From: Apteryx mantelli
Taxonomy: Eukaryota > Chordata > Aves > Apterygiformes > Apterygidae
Length of the DNA stretch: 64,000 nt
Reading direction: 5' to 3'
Assembly (NCBI RefSeq): GCF_036417845.1
Contig: NC_089980.1
Span: 112,245,169 to 112,309,168, forward strand
The stretch's first letter is position 1; each line of letters begins with the position of its first letter. The notes beneath the pieces were generated by a model. That model worked only from the letters and a program-made list of their open reading frames with translations, was not told the origin of the DNA and ran no database searches. This document shows, piece after piece, positions 1 through 13,894 of this stretch. Made by a program: the position numbers and the translations under genes.

Positions 1-1424
1 TGTCTGAAGTACACTGGACAATAGCTGTACTGTGCCAAATGTTCACATTTCACATGCAGATACAATCTTTTTTTTTTGATCTGAGGACTACATAATAGCC
101 TCCTGAACTAATCCCAGTTCCAGAAACTCTGGAGGAGATCCAAGGTTGGGCAGAAAATAATGAAATTCAAATCTCATGAAAACATTCATACATATTCTCC
201 CATGCATATTCCTTAGCCAGCTTCTTTTTCTGTTTCAGCAAGTTAAGTAAGGTCTTTGTTATTGCAGGACGTCATCATGTGCAGTATTTAGCCATGTGTC
301 TGACAGTCTACCAACTCGCCTTCAAGCCCCACTTTCAGACTTTAGCAGCATAGGAAATTATTCATTCTGGTCTGAGTTACAGCTGGTAGAATCTTCATTG
401 CCAGCTGTCATCTGTCATCAGAGCTGGGTAAAAACTTCAAATTTATGTCTGTTAAAAAAAAAAAAAACTTTCCCAATAAGAATAATGCAACTATGCAAAA
501 CAAATATAATGGGACCTCTTACATATCTATGCTCAGTATGATTAAAAAAAAAAGAAGTTTATTATTTCCTTTGAAAGTCTGGCATATATACTTACTGATT
601 TCTTTTAGAAAACAACATTTTTAAAATCTGTGGCTTGTTCATATGCACAGTAGAGCTCATGGTCAAGTGAGTGAATTATGAAGTATTCCATCTGAACACA
701 ATTGAAAGAGCTACAAATATACTTAAGTTGTATATTTCATTCATCCATTTTTGATTATGTATTCATTCATAATATTATAGTTATTCTTTAGGAAAGCAAG
801 TATTGCTTATCCTTGAACCTATACCTTACATTTATAGGCTTACCTTCCGTTCTTGGAACAGAAAGGTTTTCAAGCATCTAGTTTGATAGATGAGGTCTAT
901 TTATTTGTTGATTCCAATGTCCAGTAATGAAAAAATTACATTAGACTGATTTGTGTGATATAACTAGAAGATATCCTTATTTAAACAGTTTTCAATCAAC
1001 CAGTGAACTTCAAAAACTTTTCCAGGGAGATAGAGATTGTCCTGCATAGGCAATTTTAGCCTATAACTGTGTACTTGGGAGTAGACTGTGGGTCCCTACT
1101 GTGAAAATCAATGTTGTAGAAGTTGTATGAGGCTGGAATTTGAGGATCAAATTTTCAAATAATCTCAACAAAATAAAGAAGTGATCCAAAATAAATAAGA
1201 CATACTTCAGTGAGACCAAATAAACAGGAATAATAAACAGTGCAATTATAATACTGGGAGTTACTAACCAGCCCTCAGTTCTTCAGAAAAGGGCCTAGAG
1301 GTTACAAACAACACATAAGTAAAAGAATGTCACACCCATATTGTGAGAAAAGGCATGGCTTTAGCCTAGTTTTACAAATACAAGGCAACACACAAAGTAT
1401 TCCATCTGTTCTACTCATTACTTG
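1..1424. other. Intergenic, nothing recognised
   Basis: AT-rich single-copy-like sequence with short T and A runs (about 68-77 and 454-466). The short open frames here look like chance. Confidence 0.7.
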
Positions 1425-1950
1425 CAAAACCTCTGCTGGAGAACTGCATTCAGTCCTTGAGCATCAGTTTAAGAAACCTTGGACCAGTTTGGGAAGAGTC
1501 CAGAGAAGAGCAACAAAGATAATTAAAAGGCCTAGAAAATGTGGCCTCTGAAGAAAGTTTGAAGGAGCTGTTTTAGTGGAAGAAAAACAGGTTAGAGGAG
1601 ACTGTATAATGGCCTTCAAGTATATGAAAAGCTACAGCAAAGAAAATAAGAAAAAACTACTCTTCCTGTTCTATCCTACTCAGGGTAGAACAAGAAATAA
1701 GGGGCTTAAGCTATAGCAAGGAAGATTAGATTTACATTAGATATTAGAGAAAAAATATTACAGTAAGGCTAGAGAAGCATCAGAATAGGTGCTCTAACAG
1801 GGTATAAAAATATCCTTCTCTGAATACTCATAAGGACAGATTAGATGAATATCACCTGGTCAGGGCTAGGGATAGCTGCTCCTGGGTGCCATTGGACTAC
1901 ATAACCTCTCAAGGTCCCTTCCAGCCCTATTTTCTATTCTTCTCTGTACA
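1425..1950 (+). repeat. CR1-type LINE 3' fragment, old
   Basis: The sequence follows the CR1 3' region in order: a GTCCAGAGAAGAGCAACAA block (about 1498-1516), a block where the family reads CTAGAAAATGTGGCCT (about 1532), a GGACTACATAACCTCTCAAGG block and CCCTTCCAGCCCTAT near 1916-1930. It ends in a degraded octamer tail. It is more diverged than the fragments at 11 and 33 kb and resembles older CR1 subfamilies also seen in turtles and crocodilians. Confidence 0.8.
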
Positions 1951-3944
1951 GGATATTTTATCAATTAGAGCCATGTAATTAAATCCTGAATGATAAGGTA
2001 TCCCATCTGGTAACAAAACTTATTCAATAGAGGGACAGCTATCATAGCATTTACTTGTGCTTCCACGTACATACTGCTAGTCTAAATCCATAGCAATTCA
2101 GGTCAAACTGGGGATCAGAGCCTATGCAAGTGCCATTCTGGGAGCCCTTGTTTCATCTGACTGAATAAAAATCAGCTCCTTCTCTCCCAATAATAAAAGC
2201 AAAAATGTGAGAGAAGGATAAAGCAAGTACGTATGATGTGACATTTCCACTAATTTTTGCCTGATCAACCATAAGATGTACATTTCCATTGTACAAAGTT
2301 GACTTCATAAATCCAATGCCACATATCTAACTGACAAAACTGCAGAGAAATACATGGCTTTATTCCATGTATCTTTCTCTTTCCTTCATCTTGTGACAAA
2401 GTTGTCTTGCTTCTTAAGTACAGCTTTAGATCTGATATTTCAACAAAGGCATATTTCATATTCATATTTACATTTGCTAGGTACTGTACTTATTCAAGGC
2501 TTGCCTAGAATAATGACTCATATTATTCCTTTATGTGCTAACCATGTTGTCTCTTGCTAGATAAGCACAGTCTGATAGACTACTGTGAAAATACACTGAG
2601 GAAAACTTGTATTGTGGAAGAGTAAGCACATATCTGTTAGGTTATGTGGTAAGGAGCTTGTCTCCAGAAGCATGAAGGAACACAGAAAGCAATGGCAAGT
2701 GGGGGAGCCTGAATGATACTCTGACCTGGCTGTTCCCAGGACCATCACAGGAGAGCACTCAGCCCATCCAGGGCTCATCTCCACAAGCAAAGAGGAGCTC
2801 AGAGACAGAGTGGCAAGTGGGGAACCCAAATTACCTCCTCAGAAAAGGGCTGCCCCTGTCCAGCTCCTCCCAAGACTGTCCCAGGAGAGCATCGCCCCAT
2901 GGTCCAGGTGTGAAACCCAGGAAGGTGAGTCAACAGGAGCAGGTCCCCTGTTTGGTCTGGAGGGGGTTACTGTCTAGGTGTGGGTATGGGACACATTGTC
3001 CAGGGGAAGAGCATTTTGGGATTGTGCAAAATTTATTATGGGATGTTTCGGGATGGAACCAAAGGTGGAGAAAAGGAGACATCTGGGTGATTTGGGAAGG
3101 AATAAATGGGGGAAAATAGAGGGATATGAGGACAAAAAGGCATCAGCTGCATGTAAACAGGGCTGGTCAGTACACTTGCCTGGCCATGCCCTGCTCCTGA
3201 TTAGCGCAGGAAAGTTGAATGATGCTGCCTATATCTCCATAAAAAATATCCTGGGAAAGGATCTCCTCCTTCCACAATTGAGACTGCATAGTCTTTTAAA
3301 AACTTCTGACAAAATGTTGAGGTGTCCTTTTATTGATTGTTTCGCTAGGTCTACAAATATCATGGCAGAGAGCTGGGAAGGCAATTGGACTCAGGACCCT
3401 ATAGGAAGCATTTCTATTCTCTGGGTTCCAAGAAAGATACTTTGTGGACTTCATTGTCTTTTAGACTTGCACAACACTGGGACTCAGTAGTATATATACA
3501 TCATATTCTTACTTCTGCAATGGCAATAGGCAAGGAGGGATGGGGAAAAAAGGAGTTCTAGGGTTATGCAGAGACTAAACCAAGTTCTAGAAAGACAAAA
3601 GACTGAATGGTACGTGGGAGTCTATGGTACAACAGTAGACAAGAGGGTTTCAGTTGTATCAGATTATCTTTTCTAACTTCTCCTCTATGCAGGCCTCAAA
3701 ATGAACTTCATGCTGAAATTCTACTTGAATTAAAATATTAAAATATTAAACTATATTTGATATACATTTAGCATATTAAATATGAACCATTTTGCCCTGA
3801 TATTAGAAAAGGAGGCTCCACCTTTTCCCAGTTAAGAGTGGGCGAGAGACCTTCTCCTCTGAATGGAGTATCAAAGGGAGAAAGATGGTAACATTCCAGG
3901 TTTTCTCCCAAGAGCAGGAACTGAGTTTGGGAAAATTTGGATCT
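1951..3944. other. Intergenic with an unclassified region at 2640-3490
   Basis: The part at 2690-2930 is moderately GC-rich and contains two loosely similar units of about 118 bp, each starting GGCAAGTGGGG. It is followed by overlapping plus-strand open frames at 2817-3119 (100 aa) and 2978-3490 (170 aa). Neither product is recognised and no splice or promoter context supports a gene. An old retroelement part is possible. Confidence 0.4.
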
Positions 3945-4050
3945 CTTGGTGCAACTTGCTGACCCTGCTCTGAGCAGTGGTGTTGGACCAAATGATCTCC
4001 AGAGGTCCCTTCCAAATCCGACTATTCTGTGAAACTGTGATTCTGTGATT
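3945..4050 (+). repeat. CR1 LINE 3' end fragment
   Basis: Shows the CR1 terminal block CTGACCCTGCTCTGAGCAG, then GATCTCCAGAGGTCCCTTCC (3991-4010), and finishes with ATTCTGTGAAACTGTGATTCTGTGA-like octamers at 4023-4050. This is the usual 5'-truncated state of avian CR1. Confidence 0.85.
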
Positions 4051-5127
4051 TGCATTCCCTGCCTCAAGGTTAATGACTAAATCTTATGTCTTCTTTGTCC
4101 ATGTGGGAGCTTGTAGTTATGCCAGTGTAGCAGGCTGCCAGTATGATTTTTACTCTGTTTTTTGTCTATACGCATTCAAATGTGATGATTCTTCATTGAA
4201 AAAAACACAGAATCAAGGGTTGTTTTCAAACACAGCTTAAAATGTGTGAAAAATCTACTTTGATTTTCATGACTGCAAGTTATCAGTGACTGATCTTCTC
4301 ACCCCATATTCACAGAAGACTTCCGTCCAAGACATTTTGACTTTGTGTTTTGTCTCAGTGAGGACTGCTATTAAACTTGGAGAACATGACCTCTCATATT
4401 TCCCTTTGTGCAGTATTTTCTTTTATTTTAGCTCTTATTTGTGAGCAAGAGGTAAAATAAACAAATAGCAGAGCTGACATGATTTAGTTCACTGCCAGTT
4501 GAATCACTTTTGCAGACTGTCCTTGCCAAAAACAAACTATGGGAGGCACAATTATTGGTGATGCTAGTTCTAAATCCTGCAGGCAGCGAGTTTGTTCCAT
4601 CGTCTTAGGCGACAGGATAGATCTTGGAGCCAACAGGAATGACTTGCTGGTCCTCTGTCTGGGTGGTTCCTAAATTTCAGTACATCCATTGTCCAGGGAA
4701 GGGGCTTCTTGGAAGACCTGAAAAAGGTTTACTTTCTTGTAGAGGCCTGTCATTATATAGGCAATATCAGATGGTATAGCTTATGTTTTTCTTGTGTCTT
4801 TCAACCAGTATTATTATGCAGATACTATCAGATCTTTAAAATATGTCTGATCTCAGCATTTAGTTTAACTCTTTGATATGTCTTATACACCCCTTCCTTC
4901 TTTAATAATTTTACCTTTTCATACATCACTTTGAATAGTTTAATAGTATGAGATATTTTAAATTTATATTCTTAGTAACATCTATAATTATGATGTTTGA
5001 ATAATGTTCTTTTTATCCATGGCTATGGGAAAATACTCTGGGTCTTTTGCTTTCATCATGGAGCTATTTTTAACCATTACTGCTATGGGCAAAAATTTCA
5101 AGAGCAGTTGTTACATGGTAATTGTAA

Positions 5128-5166
<39 letters not shown>

Positions 5167-8100
5167 GTCATCCATAGTTTTTTTCCAAAAAAAGTTATTG
5201 CTTATGTACATGTTGTAGGAGGGCTGTATTAATTTGTAGGAACTCCAGCAGCAACATATAGTGGGTTTTTTTTTCATTTTGTATCTACTTTAGAAAATTG
5301 TGTCTCCCCATATTTCAATTCTAATTAATAAAAGAACATATTTACTGTTTAAAATATTGAGATTGTTCAGATTATTAGGTAGATTAATTAATTCAGAGAC
5401 TGAAACTCAGACCTTAGTTAAATGCATGTGGAATTAAATGCATGTGGAGTTGCATGGATACAAGTGACAGCATAATTTTGCGAGATAAAAAACAGCTACT
5501 ACATTCCTATGTTAAAAAACCTAGCAACTGTATGACTCTGAACACTTCTGTGATTTAATATAAAAATTAATGAAAAAATAGATAGTACTCTTCAAAAATA
5601 TAGTATTCAATTTACAGCTGCAAGGTATGCAAGGAAAAGGAAAAAATCAAAGATGACAAATCTCAAGAAGATTGAAGGTATTTATATTTTTAAAAGTTTA
5701 TATAATCAAAAAGTCAAAGAAGTTGATTAATACAGAGCTAAGACATTTTAGCCATAGAAACCACGAGGGAGTGAATTTCTAAGGGCTGAGGAACCACCTA
5801 ATGTTTTCAAGTAGAGTTTGTGACTACAGTAAGAATGGACTGATAATTAACAGCAGCTTAATGGAGGCTGCAGTTCTCAGAAATATTCACTGCTAAATTC
5901 TGCAACTCTCCTTCCAGCCCATGTCTAGCTCCTATTTTTTCTACATATTTGGACAGGAGAAATGTATTCTACTACAGCTACCAAACCTTGGGAACTGTTT
6001 GTTAAATCTGACTTTTAAAATATTCTTTTTACAAAAGCAGGTACCCAGAATAATTCCAAAGATCTACATGCTTTAAGACTGTTACAGTCTCTAGGAGAAT
6101 GGACTGTGTATCTGAAGTGGTGAAATAGCTTTAAATTTTAGATGATTGGTGATTGAATAAGCTTTTGTACAATATGTGAAGATGAAATACCACATACAGA
6201 TTTCTTATTTATACATATCTATATACACACACACATATCTGGGAAAAGGTTTCCTGGTGATAGAAAATTATAATTAAAGTAGATAAGTAATACATACAAG
6301 TGCTGAAAGGATTTACTTCCTTGAAAGAGTATTCCTTAGGGGACCATTTTCATTTTGTAAAGGTTTATTAATCCAATAAACTAGAAGATGGGACAGGAGA
6401 GCAGTCATTTTATTTGTATGAGTTTTATAGAAAAGATGTATACAATATAAAGAGAATATAAGCCCATCATTTAAAAAGTAACTTTCAAATTTTGACTCAA
6501 AATTGGATCATTACTAATGAATGTAAATTGAGGTAGAAAAATTGAGTGTTTTTGCTGTAATATTTAATCAATATAAACAAAAATCTATGTTAAACTACAA
6601 ATATTTAGGAATCAGACTTACTGAAAACAGTAATATGTATCATCACCCTCCATTAACAGAATGGAATTGGGAAAAAGAAGGAACTGGGCATTTTGGTCAT
6701 TGCTTTTGGTTTAATGCCAAAATAAATACAAGGAAGAAGCAACACTTCTGGTAGCATATAATGAGCAAGAATGCAACAAGCCAGAAGATAGATGAATCAT
6801 TGCAGAGACTCTGATAAAAATCCAGTGACTTCGCTCTGACATTCAACCAAAGCCTTGGTTCTTTCTTGCTTATACAATCTTTTCTTCAAAAGGTGAAAAT
6901 TAAAAAAAAAATTGAAAAAATAGAATGAATTTTATGAGGGGCTATTAATATCTCTGGTCAGCTGATTGATTGTCTTACCTATTAGTATATGAACTTGTAG
7001 CTTATGATTTACAAAATTTTTTATATGTAAGCATCATATGTGAAAGCTATTTAGAACAGTATTTAAGTCAGTCCTCCAGTGCTACAGAGTTCAACCAGAA
7101 AATCAATTATAGAAATCTGCCACTATTTAGAAAATGGATAAATAAATTTTAAGGAGTCATGAACTGAGGTCTTGGGCCAATATTATTTGGCCAAGACACA
7201 GTCATCAATTTTAGCTCCTTCAAGTTAAGCCCATAACATGGAACCCAAAATTTAACACCTCTTCTCCTGTACCCCTGTGTAGATGCTTCAGGATATCTGA
7301 TAAAAAAATACACTCAAATTGAGAAGATGTCTAAAGCTACCCAAGAAGAAACTCATCAGAAATGAAAAGGTCTTAAAACCTATCCCATTTGGAATTTTCA
7401 CAACCAAATCATAAATTTTGTTGGGTTTGCCTACATTAGCAAGTAGGGCAGCCCAATAAAGGCAGATTTGTAGAGCAAAAAGGTAGGTGCTGAGGATCTA
7501 ACATCCACACTAAAAATATTTCAGAGGGCTTTTCCTACAGCTAGCTCTGTTTGGTCCCTTAGACTGAATGCCCATTAGAGCCTGGAGCAGATTAGGTGTT
7601 CTGGAGCACACCTTACAGTTCAGGTCCGTCCGAAAGGAATCCAGTTTGTGTACTCCACAATGTGAATCAAAGCACTCTAGGAGAAGAAACTTGGGAGATT
7701 CTCAGGTGAAGTACACACTTGATCCCAACTAAAGCACTCATGTAGAGTCACCTTTTGTCTGCTGAGGATTTCCAGAATCTAGGCTTGTCTCTAGAGACAA
7801 GATGTCTATAGACATTTGTGTAAAGAACTGCACAGGTGGTGGTGATGGTGCCTGCTAACACATCAGAGGGCAATTTACACTTTTTAGATGGCCCTATGCA
7901 GTAGGCTACAGCATCATGCTCCTCTGTTCATTTGCTCTCTGATACACTCTGTTATGTATTCTTCTGCTGCAGCGGCCCAGTTTTACCAGGAGGAGAGGAA
8001 AATCCTTCTCTAGGACAGTATCCTGGCAAAGAGAAGCTCACAGTTAAAATTTTTCATGTTGAAGAGGGTAAGATATCCCTATTCTTTGGTGAATAATAAC

Positions 8101-10889
8101 ACTTCCTAAGCCCCAACTTGAGAAAATGACAAGAAATGCATTTTTCAAGGGGCCAGTTCCTGTGGACATGTGACAAAGAGTGTACTTCAACTGACTGCCA
8201 TATGGGAACCCTCACTGGATTTAAGCTCTCATTCACCTATTTTTTGGATGGATCCTCACTGATAGTTGATACTGAGATTCTCAGATTGAGGAAACCTGCA
8301 ACATGCCCCTAATCAAAAAACTAGACACTGAAAATTGTGTAGCCAAAGTGAGAGAGGCTCCCAGTAAGTTTGGGCACTATCAGGTTTGGGTGCCCCAGGC
8401 AAAATTTTGGGCTGCGATTTTGAATGTAGGCACCTCACATGTATTTAAATATTACTTCTAGAAAAACTGTGTAGTTCCATCACATACCAGTTATCCTTTG
8501 TATAACTTCTGTAGCTCAACCAGCAATTCACCTTAACATGTCGTTTAATCTCTTTCACGTGAAATCCAAGAAGAATCATCAGAGGTGAGAATTATTTCAA
8601 GACCCCAGGACTGACTGAGAGCAAATATTGCAGAATCATCAGTATGTTGAATCTGAATACATAATTGCAACACATGATCTGCTTCAAAAGGTTGCAAATA
8701 TTCTTAAATAGGCAAAAGATAAAGGGCAACTTTCAGACTGTCTGACTGTAGGCTAGGAAACTACATTAGGAGACTAGTCACACTGATTTTGCATCTAGTG
8801 AAGAGGGAGGCTCATTCTCAAATTGAGTCTAGGCATGTGTAAATAGGGAAGCATGAGTTTACTGTCAAATTATGTCTCCACTGATCAAGATTGAAGCGTG
8901 CACCAGCAAGCTCTAACCCTGCATTCCTCAGGAGAGAAACCAGGCCCTGCAGAGTTAGGATCCTTCTCTGATCAAGAGAGAGAAGTTCCTCCAGGAGAGT
9001 TAAGAATAAGTGTGAATAGTCTTCTGGAGGCACCTCTACATTCACTGAGTATAGAATGCCCATAGAAAGATTAACCCCACTTTGATAAAGTGATCCTTTT
9101 TTCTAATTACCTTCCATTTAAATATGGTAAGCTTTTCAGTCAGGGACTTCCTTTTACATCTGTGTGCAACTAAAATACTTGGCACTAGAAAATTAAATAC
9201 ATACTTAGCTTTTATAATTAATGTTGTACCTTGTGGCAGAGCTAAACGCTGGCTTACTCTGCTTGACTCTTTCCTTTTGAAGCTTGCAAGGAATAGACAT
9301 GTGGTCCATCCAGCCCATTATAATAGCCACAGCCAATTTTATAAGACAATTTTTTGATCATTAAAACTTCTCTTAATATCTATGAGAAATAATTACCCTC
9401 CCTTTGAGAAATAAGGATGAATATTAAGGTATTCTATAAATTATGCGCAGTCAAAATTACTTTTGGAGTAAAGTCCTTAACCTTTCCAAAAAACATTAGT
9501 CCACATAATTTTTATTTTTAGAAAGAATTATGCAGTGTTATATATGTAAGTAAAAAAGAAAAAGTAATTCTTTCCAGAATAGATTTAATTACAAAAAAGG
9601 TTCTATGGAAAATGGAAATGTCAATCTTTTATTAAGATCATGTTAGACTGTTCTAAAATGCCTATTTAATCAAAAGTAAATATTCCTTCAATGCAGTATA
9701 TACTAGGGACTTATAGCAACAAATTATCACTAAAAGAGAATGAGAAAAGTTAGGTTCCTACAGTTTATAAAGTTCATTCTCCATTGATTCTCATTTTATT
9801 AATATTTTGCTGCAATAAAGTATCGGATAGAATAAATGATCACATAGAAACACACCTTATTTTCTTCATTTCTTGCTTCTAATTTGATTTCACAGGCTAG
9901 TTTCCAGTTGTCCAGGCACAACAGGTCAGTCAGGAAAAAAAATTCCAGGTGTTGGGATGGCTACCTTTCTTAGTATCCTGGGCTGTGTAGTGCTATGATG
10001 CGAAGGTGTACTTAAAAAATGGAACAGGTAGTCCCAGATTCACTGTACTAAACATCGCACACCTAATTTAGAAACATATTCTAGATTTTCTCTATAGCTA
10101 ACTAATCTTCAAATAAAACCCAAGAGAGAGGAGACATACAGAACAATGCAAGCATCTCCAACCTGTATGCTCCTGTGGGATGAGGTGGTGGATCAAATCT
10201 TTAGAAAGGCCTTTTACAGTTGATCTTGGAATAAACAGATTAAACATGTCTGTCTTGTTGATAATTGTTTCTTTATAAAATTCTATAATTTATCCGTAAT
10301 TATAGATAAACCAAATAGGGATTTTATAAACACATTTTAATTTGCTTGTACATTAGCCTCACTTATATACAAGGTAATTTCAAGATAACAGCTAAATCAA
10401 AATCTTCCATCCTTCTGAGTTTAGTGATCCCTAAAATCAGGATACTAGACCTCTTCTGTTATGAGCAGCATTCAAATAAATTTTCTTTGAGCATCCAAAC
10501 ATTACCAGAGTACACTTTTTTTGAGATGCAAAGGCTGTTCCAAGCAAAGGACAGCAGGCATGTGTATGTAAAGGTGTTCTCTGATAGTCGGTGTTAGTCA
10601 GCACAGTCCTTTAGCACATGGGATAATGGAGTGCTGAGCACCAGGGTCCTGGAAACATTTAAGATGTTGTTTAACTGAGAACAGAAACTGGCATATAAAA
10701 GCTTTCAGGAAAGATTACTGAATAACGGATGCCTACCTGCAGAGCTAGGGGACAGATAAGTATTCGCATCTTAGTTTAAAATGTCTGGAGCTGCCATTTC
10801 TTAGAACTGTAGAAAATCAAGCTGGAGTCATATAGAGCTGGACACCTGAATCTAAGCTGAACTACTGAGTGTGTCAGTAAGACTGGCCT
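4051..10889. other. Intergenic, AT-rich
   Basis: Apart from the CA microsatellite and a small duplication of AAATGCATGTGGA near 5420-5450, I recognise no gene or named element. Confidence 0.7.
5129..5164. repeat. (CA)18 microsatellite
   Basis: Perfect 36-bp CA dinucleotide run. Confidence 0.99.
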
Positions 10890-11890
10890 TCAGCAATTCC
10901 AGGCCCATGAGACCTGAGGGGAAGTCTGGAGAAAGGCAGACTCATCCTCAGTGGTGGAGGATAAGGTTAGGCAATAATTAAACAAACTGGAAATATGCAA
11001 GTCCATGCGCCCTGATGGGATGCACCCACGAGTGCTGAGGGAGCTGGTGGATGTCTTCACGAAGCCAATCTTGATTATCTCTGCAAAGGTCATGGTGATT
11101 GGGGGAGGTGCCTGAGGACTGGAAGAAAGCAAATGTCACTCCATTCTTCTAAAAATGTGAGAAGGAGGACCCAGGAAACTACAGGCCAGTCAGCCTCACC
11201 TCCATCCCTGGAAAGGTGATGGAACAGCTCATCCTGGATACCACTTCCAAGAGTATGAAGGGTAAGAAGATGATTGGGAGTAGTCAGCATGGGTTCACCA
11301 AGGGGAAATCATGCTTAACCAACCTGATAGCCTTCTATGATGGAATGACTGGCTGGGTAGATGAGGGGAGAGCAGTGGATGTTGTCTACCTTGACTTCAG
11401 CAAGGCTTTTGACACTCTCCCATAGCATCCTCATAGACAAGCTCAAGAAGTGTGGGTTAGATGAGTGGACAGTGAGGTGGCTTGAGAACTGGCTGAATGG
11501 CAGAGCTCAGAGGGTTGTGATCAGCTGGAAGACAGTCACTAGTGGTGTCCCTTGGTCCAATATTGTTAAATATCTTCATTAATGACCTCAATGATGGGAC
11601 AGGTTCTTCTCAGTGGTACCCATTGCCAGGACAAGAGGTAATGGGCACAAATTACATTACAGGAAATTCCACTTAAACATAAGGAAAAACTTTTTTACTG
11701 GACGGGTGATCAAATACTGGTTGATCAAGGTTGCCCAGAGAGTTGTGGAGTCTCCATCCCTGGAGACATTTAAAACCCAACTAAACAAGGCCCTGAGCAA
11801 CCTGTTGTAGCTGACCCTGCTCTAAGCAGGAGTTTTGGATTGGATGATCTCCAGAGGTCCCTTCCAACCTCAGTGATTCTGTGATTCTGT
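10890..11890 (+). pseudogene. CR1 LINE copy with decayed reverse-transcriptase gene and internal deletion
   Basis: The element runs from within ORF2 to the 3' terminal octamers (GTGATTCTGTGATTCTGT at 11873-11890). Reverse-transcriptase coding is still readable at 11216-11425, with [19 protein letters not shown] and [10 protein letters not shown] (motif A of the palm). A frameshift near 11415 moves the frame to 11361-11582, where [15 protein letters not shown] and WLENWLNGRAQRVV continue the same protein. After FINDL-like coding (about 11580) the sequence jumps to the 3' part of the element (TTCTTCTCAGTGGTACCC), so the catalytic Y/F-A-D-D segment and the rest of ORF2 are missing. It cannot encode a working enzyme. 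Confidence 0.9.
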
Positions 11891-13894
11891 AGTTAAAGTC
11901 ACTAAAAATGCAGTTTCAGTTGTTGTGAAAGCATTCACAAATTTAGGTTGAATTTGCCATATGTAGTCATCTGCTTTTTTTGTTTCTAGAAACGGAAAAC
12001 AAAATCATCAGATGATGAGGTAGCAAAGGCTTCTGTAATACAACAGCTCGGGGTTTAGAACACTTTTCCACGAGTTGGAAAACCTCTGTGAAGTCTATTT
12101 GAATCTCCCATAACTTACCTCCCAAGAGTTTCCATGGAAGTGTCCTGATCATTACCTTAAGCATGATTGTGGGATGTGTCACCCTCAGTCCCTGTTGCTG
12201 GAACTCCTTCATTTTCATGTTGTGACGAAATACTAAACCATATTGAAATTGCTTTGTCAGGTAGTGGTTAGGATGGTCATAAGAAAAGAGTAATAACTGA
12301 GTTCCCTTCCCCACTCTGGAGAATTTTTTTTTTTACAAATAGGTATTCACAAGGGACATCGAGGATATTCCATTCAATACTAGTGCTGATACAATATTCT
12401 GGGAATTGGGAGTCCAGAATGTGGTTTCAGCTCACTCTCACTGAGAAAAAAAGAGTGAAGTCCAGATGAACCAAATCTTGAATAAGTTCTTTGACCACTA
12501 GGTGGTTGTTCAAAGGGGGACTGCTTATATTAACACCACAACTGTGAATTTAACTTTCCTTTTGTTTGCTTTTCTGGAAAATGGCTTCAAGGGACTGGTC
12601 CATTGAAAGAAGGCTCAGGAACTTCACTGGCCTTGGCAAGGAGGGAGGTATTGTTTCAGCAAGAAAGGCCTGATCTATTTTAAACTTATTTTTATACATT
12701 TGAGTGCTGAGTCAAGAGTCAGTTATGAAGGTAACTATAATCTGAGGCTCTTGCTCTGTAAAGTGAGTTGAATTTACAGAGAATGAAAAAAAAAAAAAAA
12801 CCCAAACCCACAGACCAGTGATTTTCACTCAAGGTTTGTTGAGTGCTGTGGTCAACTGAAATGCTATTTTCTTTTTATGAACAACATTGCAACGTGTGAT
12901 TGCCATAGCACTTAAAACATGTTGGCCTTGTGTGGAAGCACTCATGGCAATTCCACTTCCACTGACTATAAATTCATCACTGCAGAAATTGCTGTTCTTT
13001 CTTCCTTGACCAAACTAATTTGGAGAGATATTAAAAAAGGAACATTATACTTTTTATAGTTCCTGTTTTTTCCCCCCATCTGATGGCATTTGTTCACAAA
13101 CACAGAAAACCTAATTTTCTGTAGGTCCTTTTAAATACATCAGCTCAGATAGGTATGAAGGTCTTAAAATGAAGAGAGAAAATATATGACAACAGAATAT
13201 ATTTTAATTGTATATGGGACTTCAGTGATAAAGAAAGGAAACAACATGGCTGGAGTTGTTGAAATTTGGCAAGTGGGTCACACAACTGAAATGATAAAAG
13301 CAATGGTTATAACTTGATCTTCATAGATAAAATTAGATAATTTATGTGGAGGAGATTTTATTGTATATCAAACACCATTACCAGATTCAGAAGGATATTG
13401 GGCATCTATTCTTAATCTTTCCATTACATTTAACCACACTAAAAAAAAGACACCATCATTTAACCACATTCCTCACAGATTACCAAATCTTTGCCTGGAT
13501 ATCCAGTCTGCTAATGGCTCTCTTTGGAGAAGGGGCTGGCAGTACACCAGACATAACTGCTCTTTTGAATGTCTGTGCCTATTCCGGCAGACCCAAAGAA
13601 AATCTTTTTCACAAATCCAGTCCAGATGGAAAGGTTTACCTGCATACTTGTTCAGGGTGCAAAAGAGCAACCATCATTTGGAGGGTAATGGAAATATTGA
13701 CATCTAGTTTGTCACAGACAGCCCATCATCCTACAGTCAGATGACCAACCCATATTCATCTTTTGGCCTGCACTGGTAAGGGTACAGTTAAATTGGGCAT
13801 GACCCCAGAGGACATACAAGAATGAACACAAGGACAGGCAACAAATAAGGGGTATAAAGGCTTAACTTAGACATTTAGGCACAAAAGCAGGAAA
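11891..13894. other. Intergenic, one unexplained open frame
   Basis: A 132-codon plus-strand frame at 13346-13744 has no recognised motif. A poly-A run lies at 12786-12800. Nothing else is supported. Confidence 0.6.

Noticed and set aside
5129-5164. CRISPR-like or satellite array
   Set aside because: Simple dinucleotide microsatellite. No spaced repeats are seen anywhere in the window.
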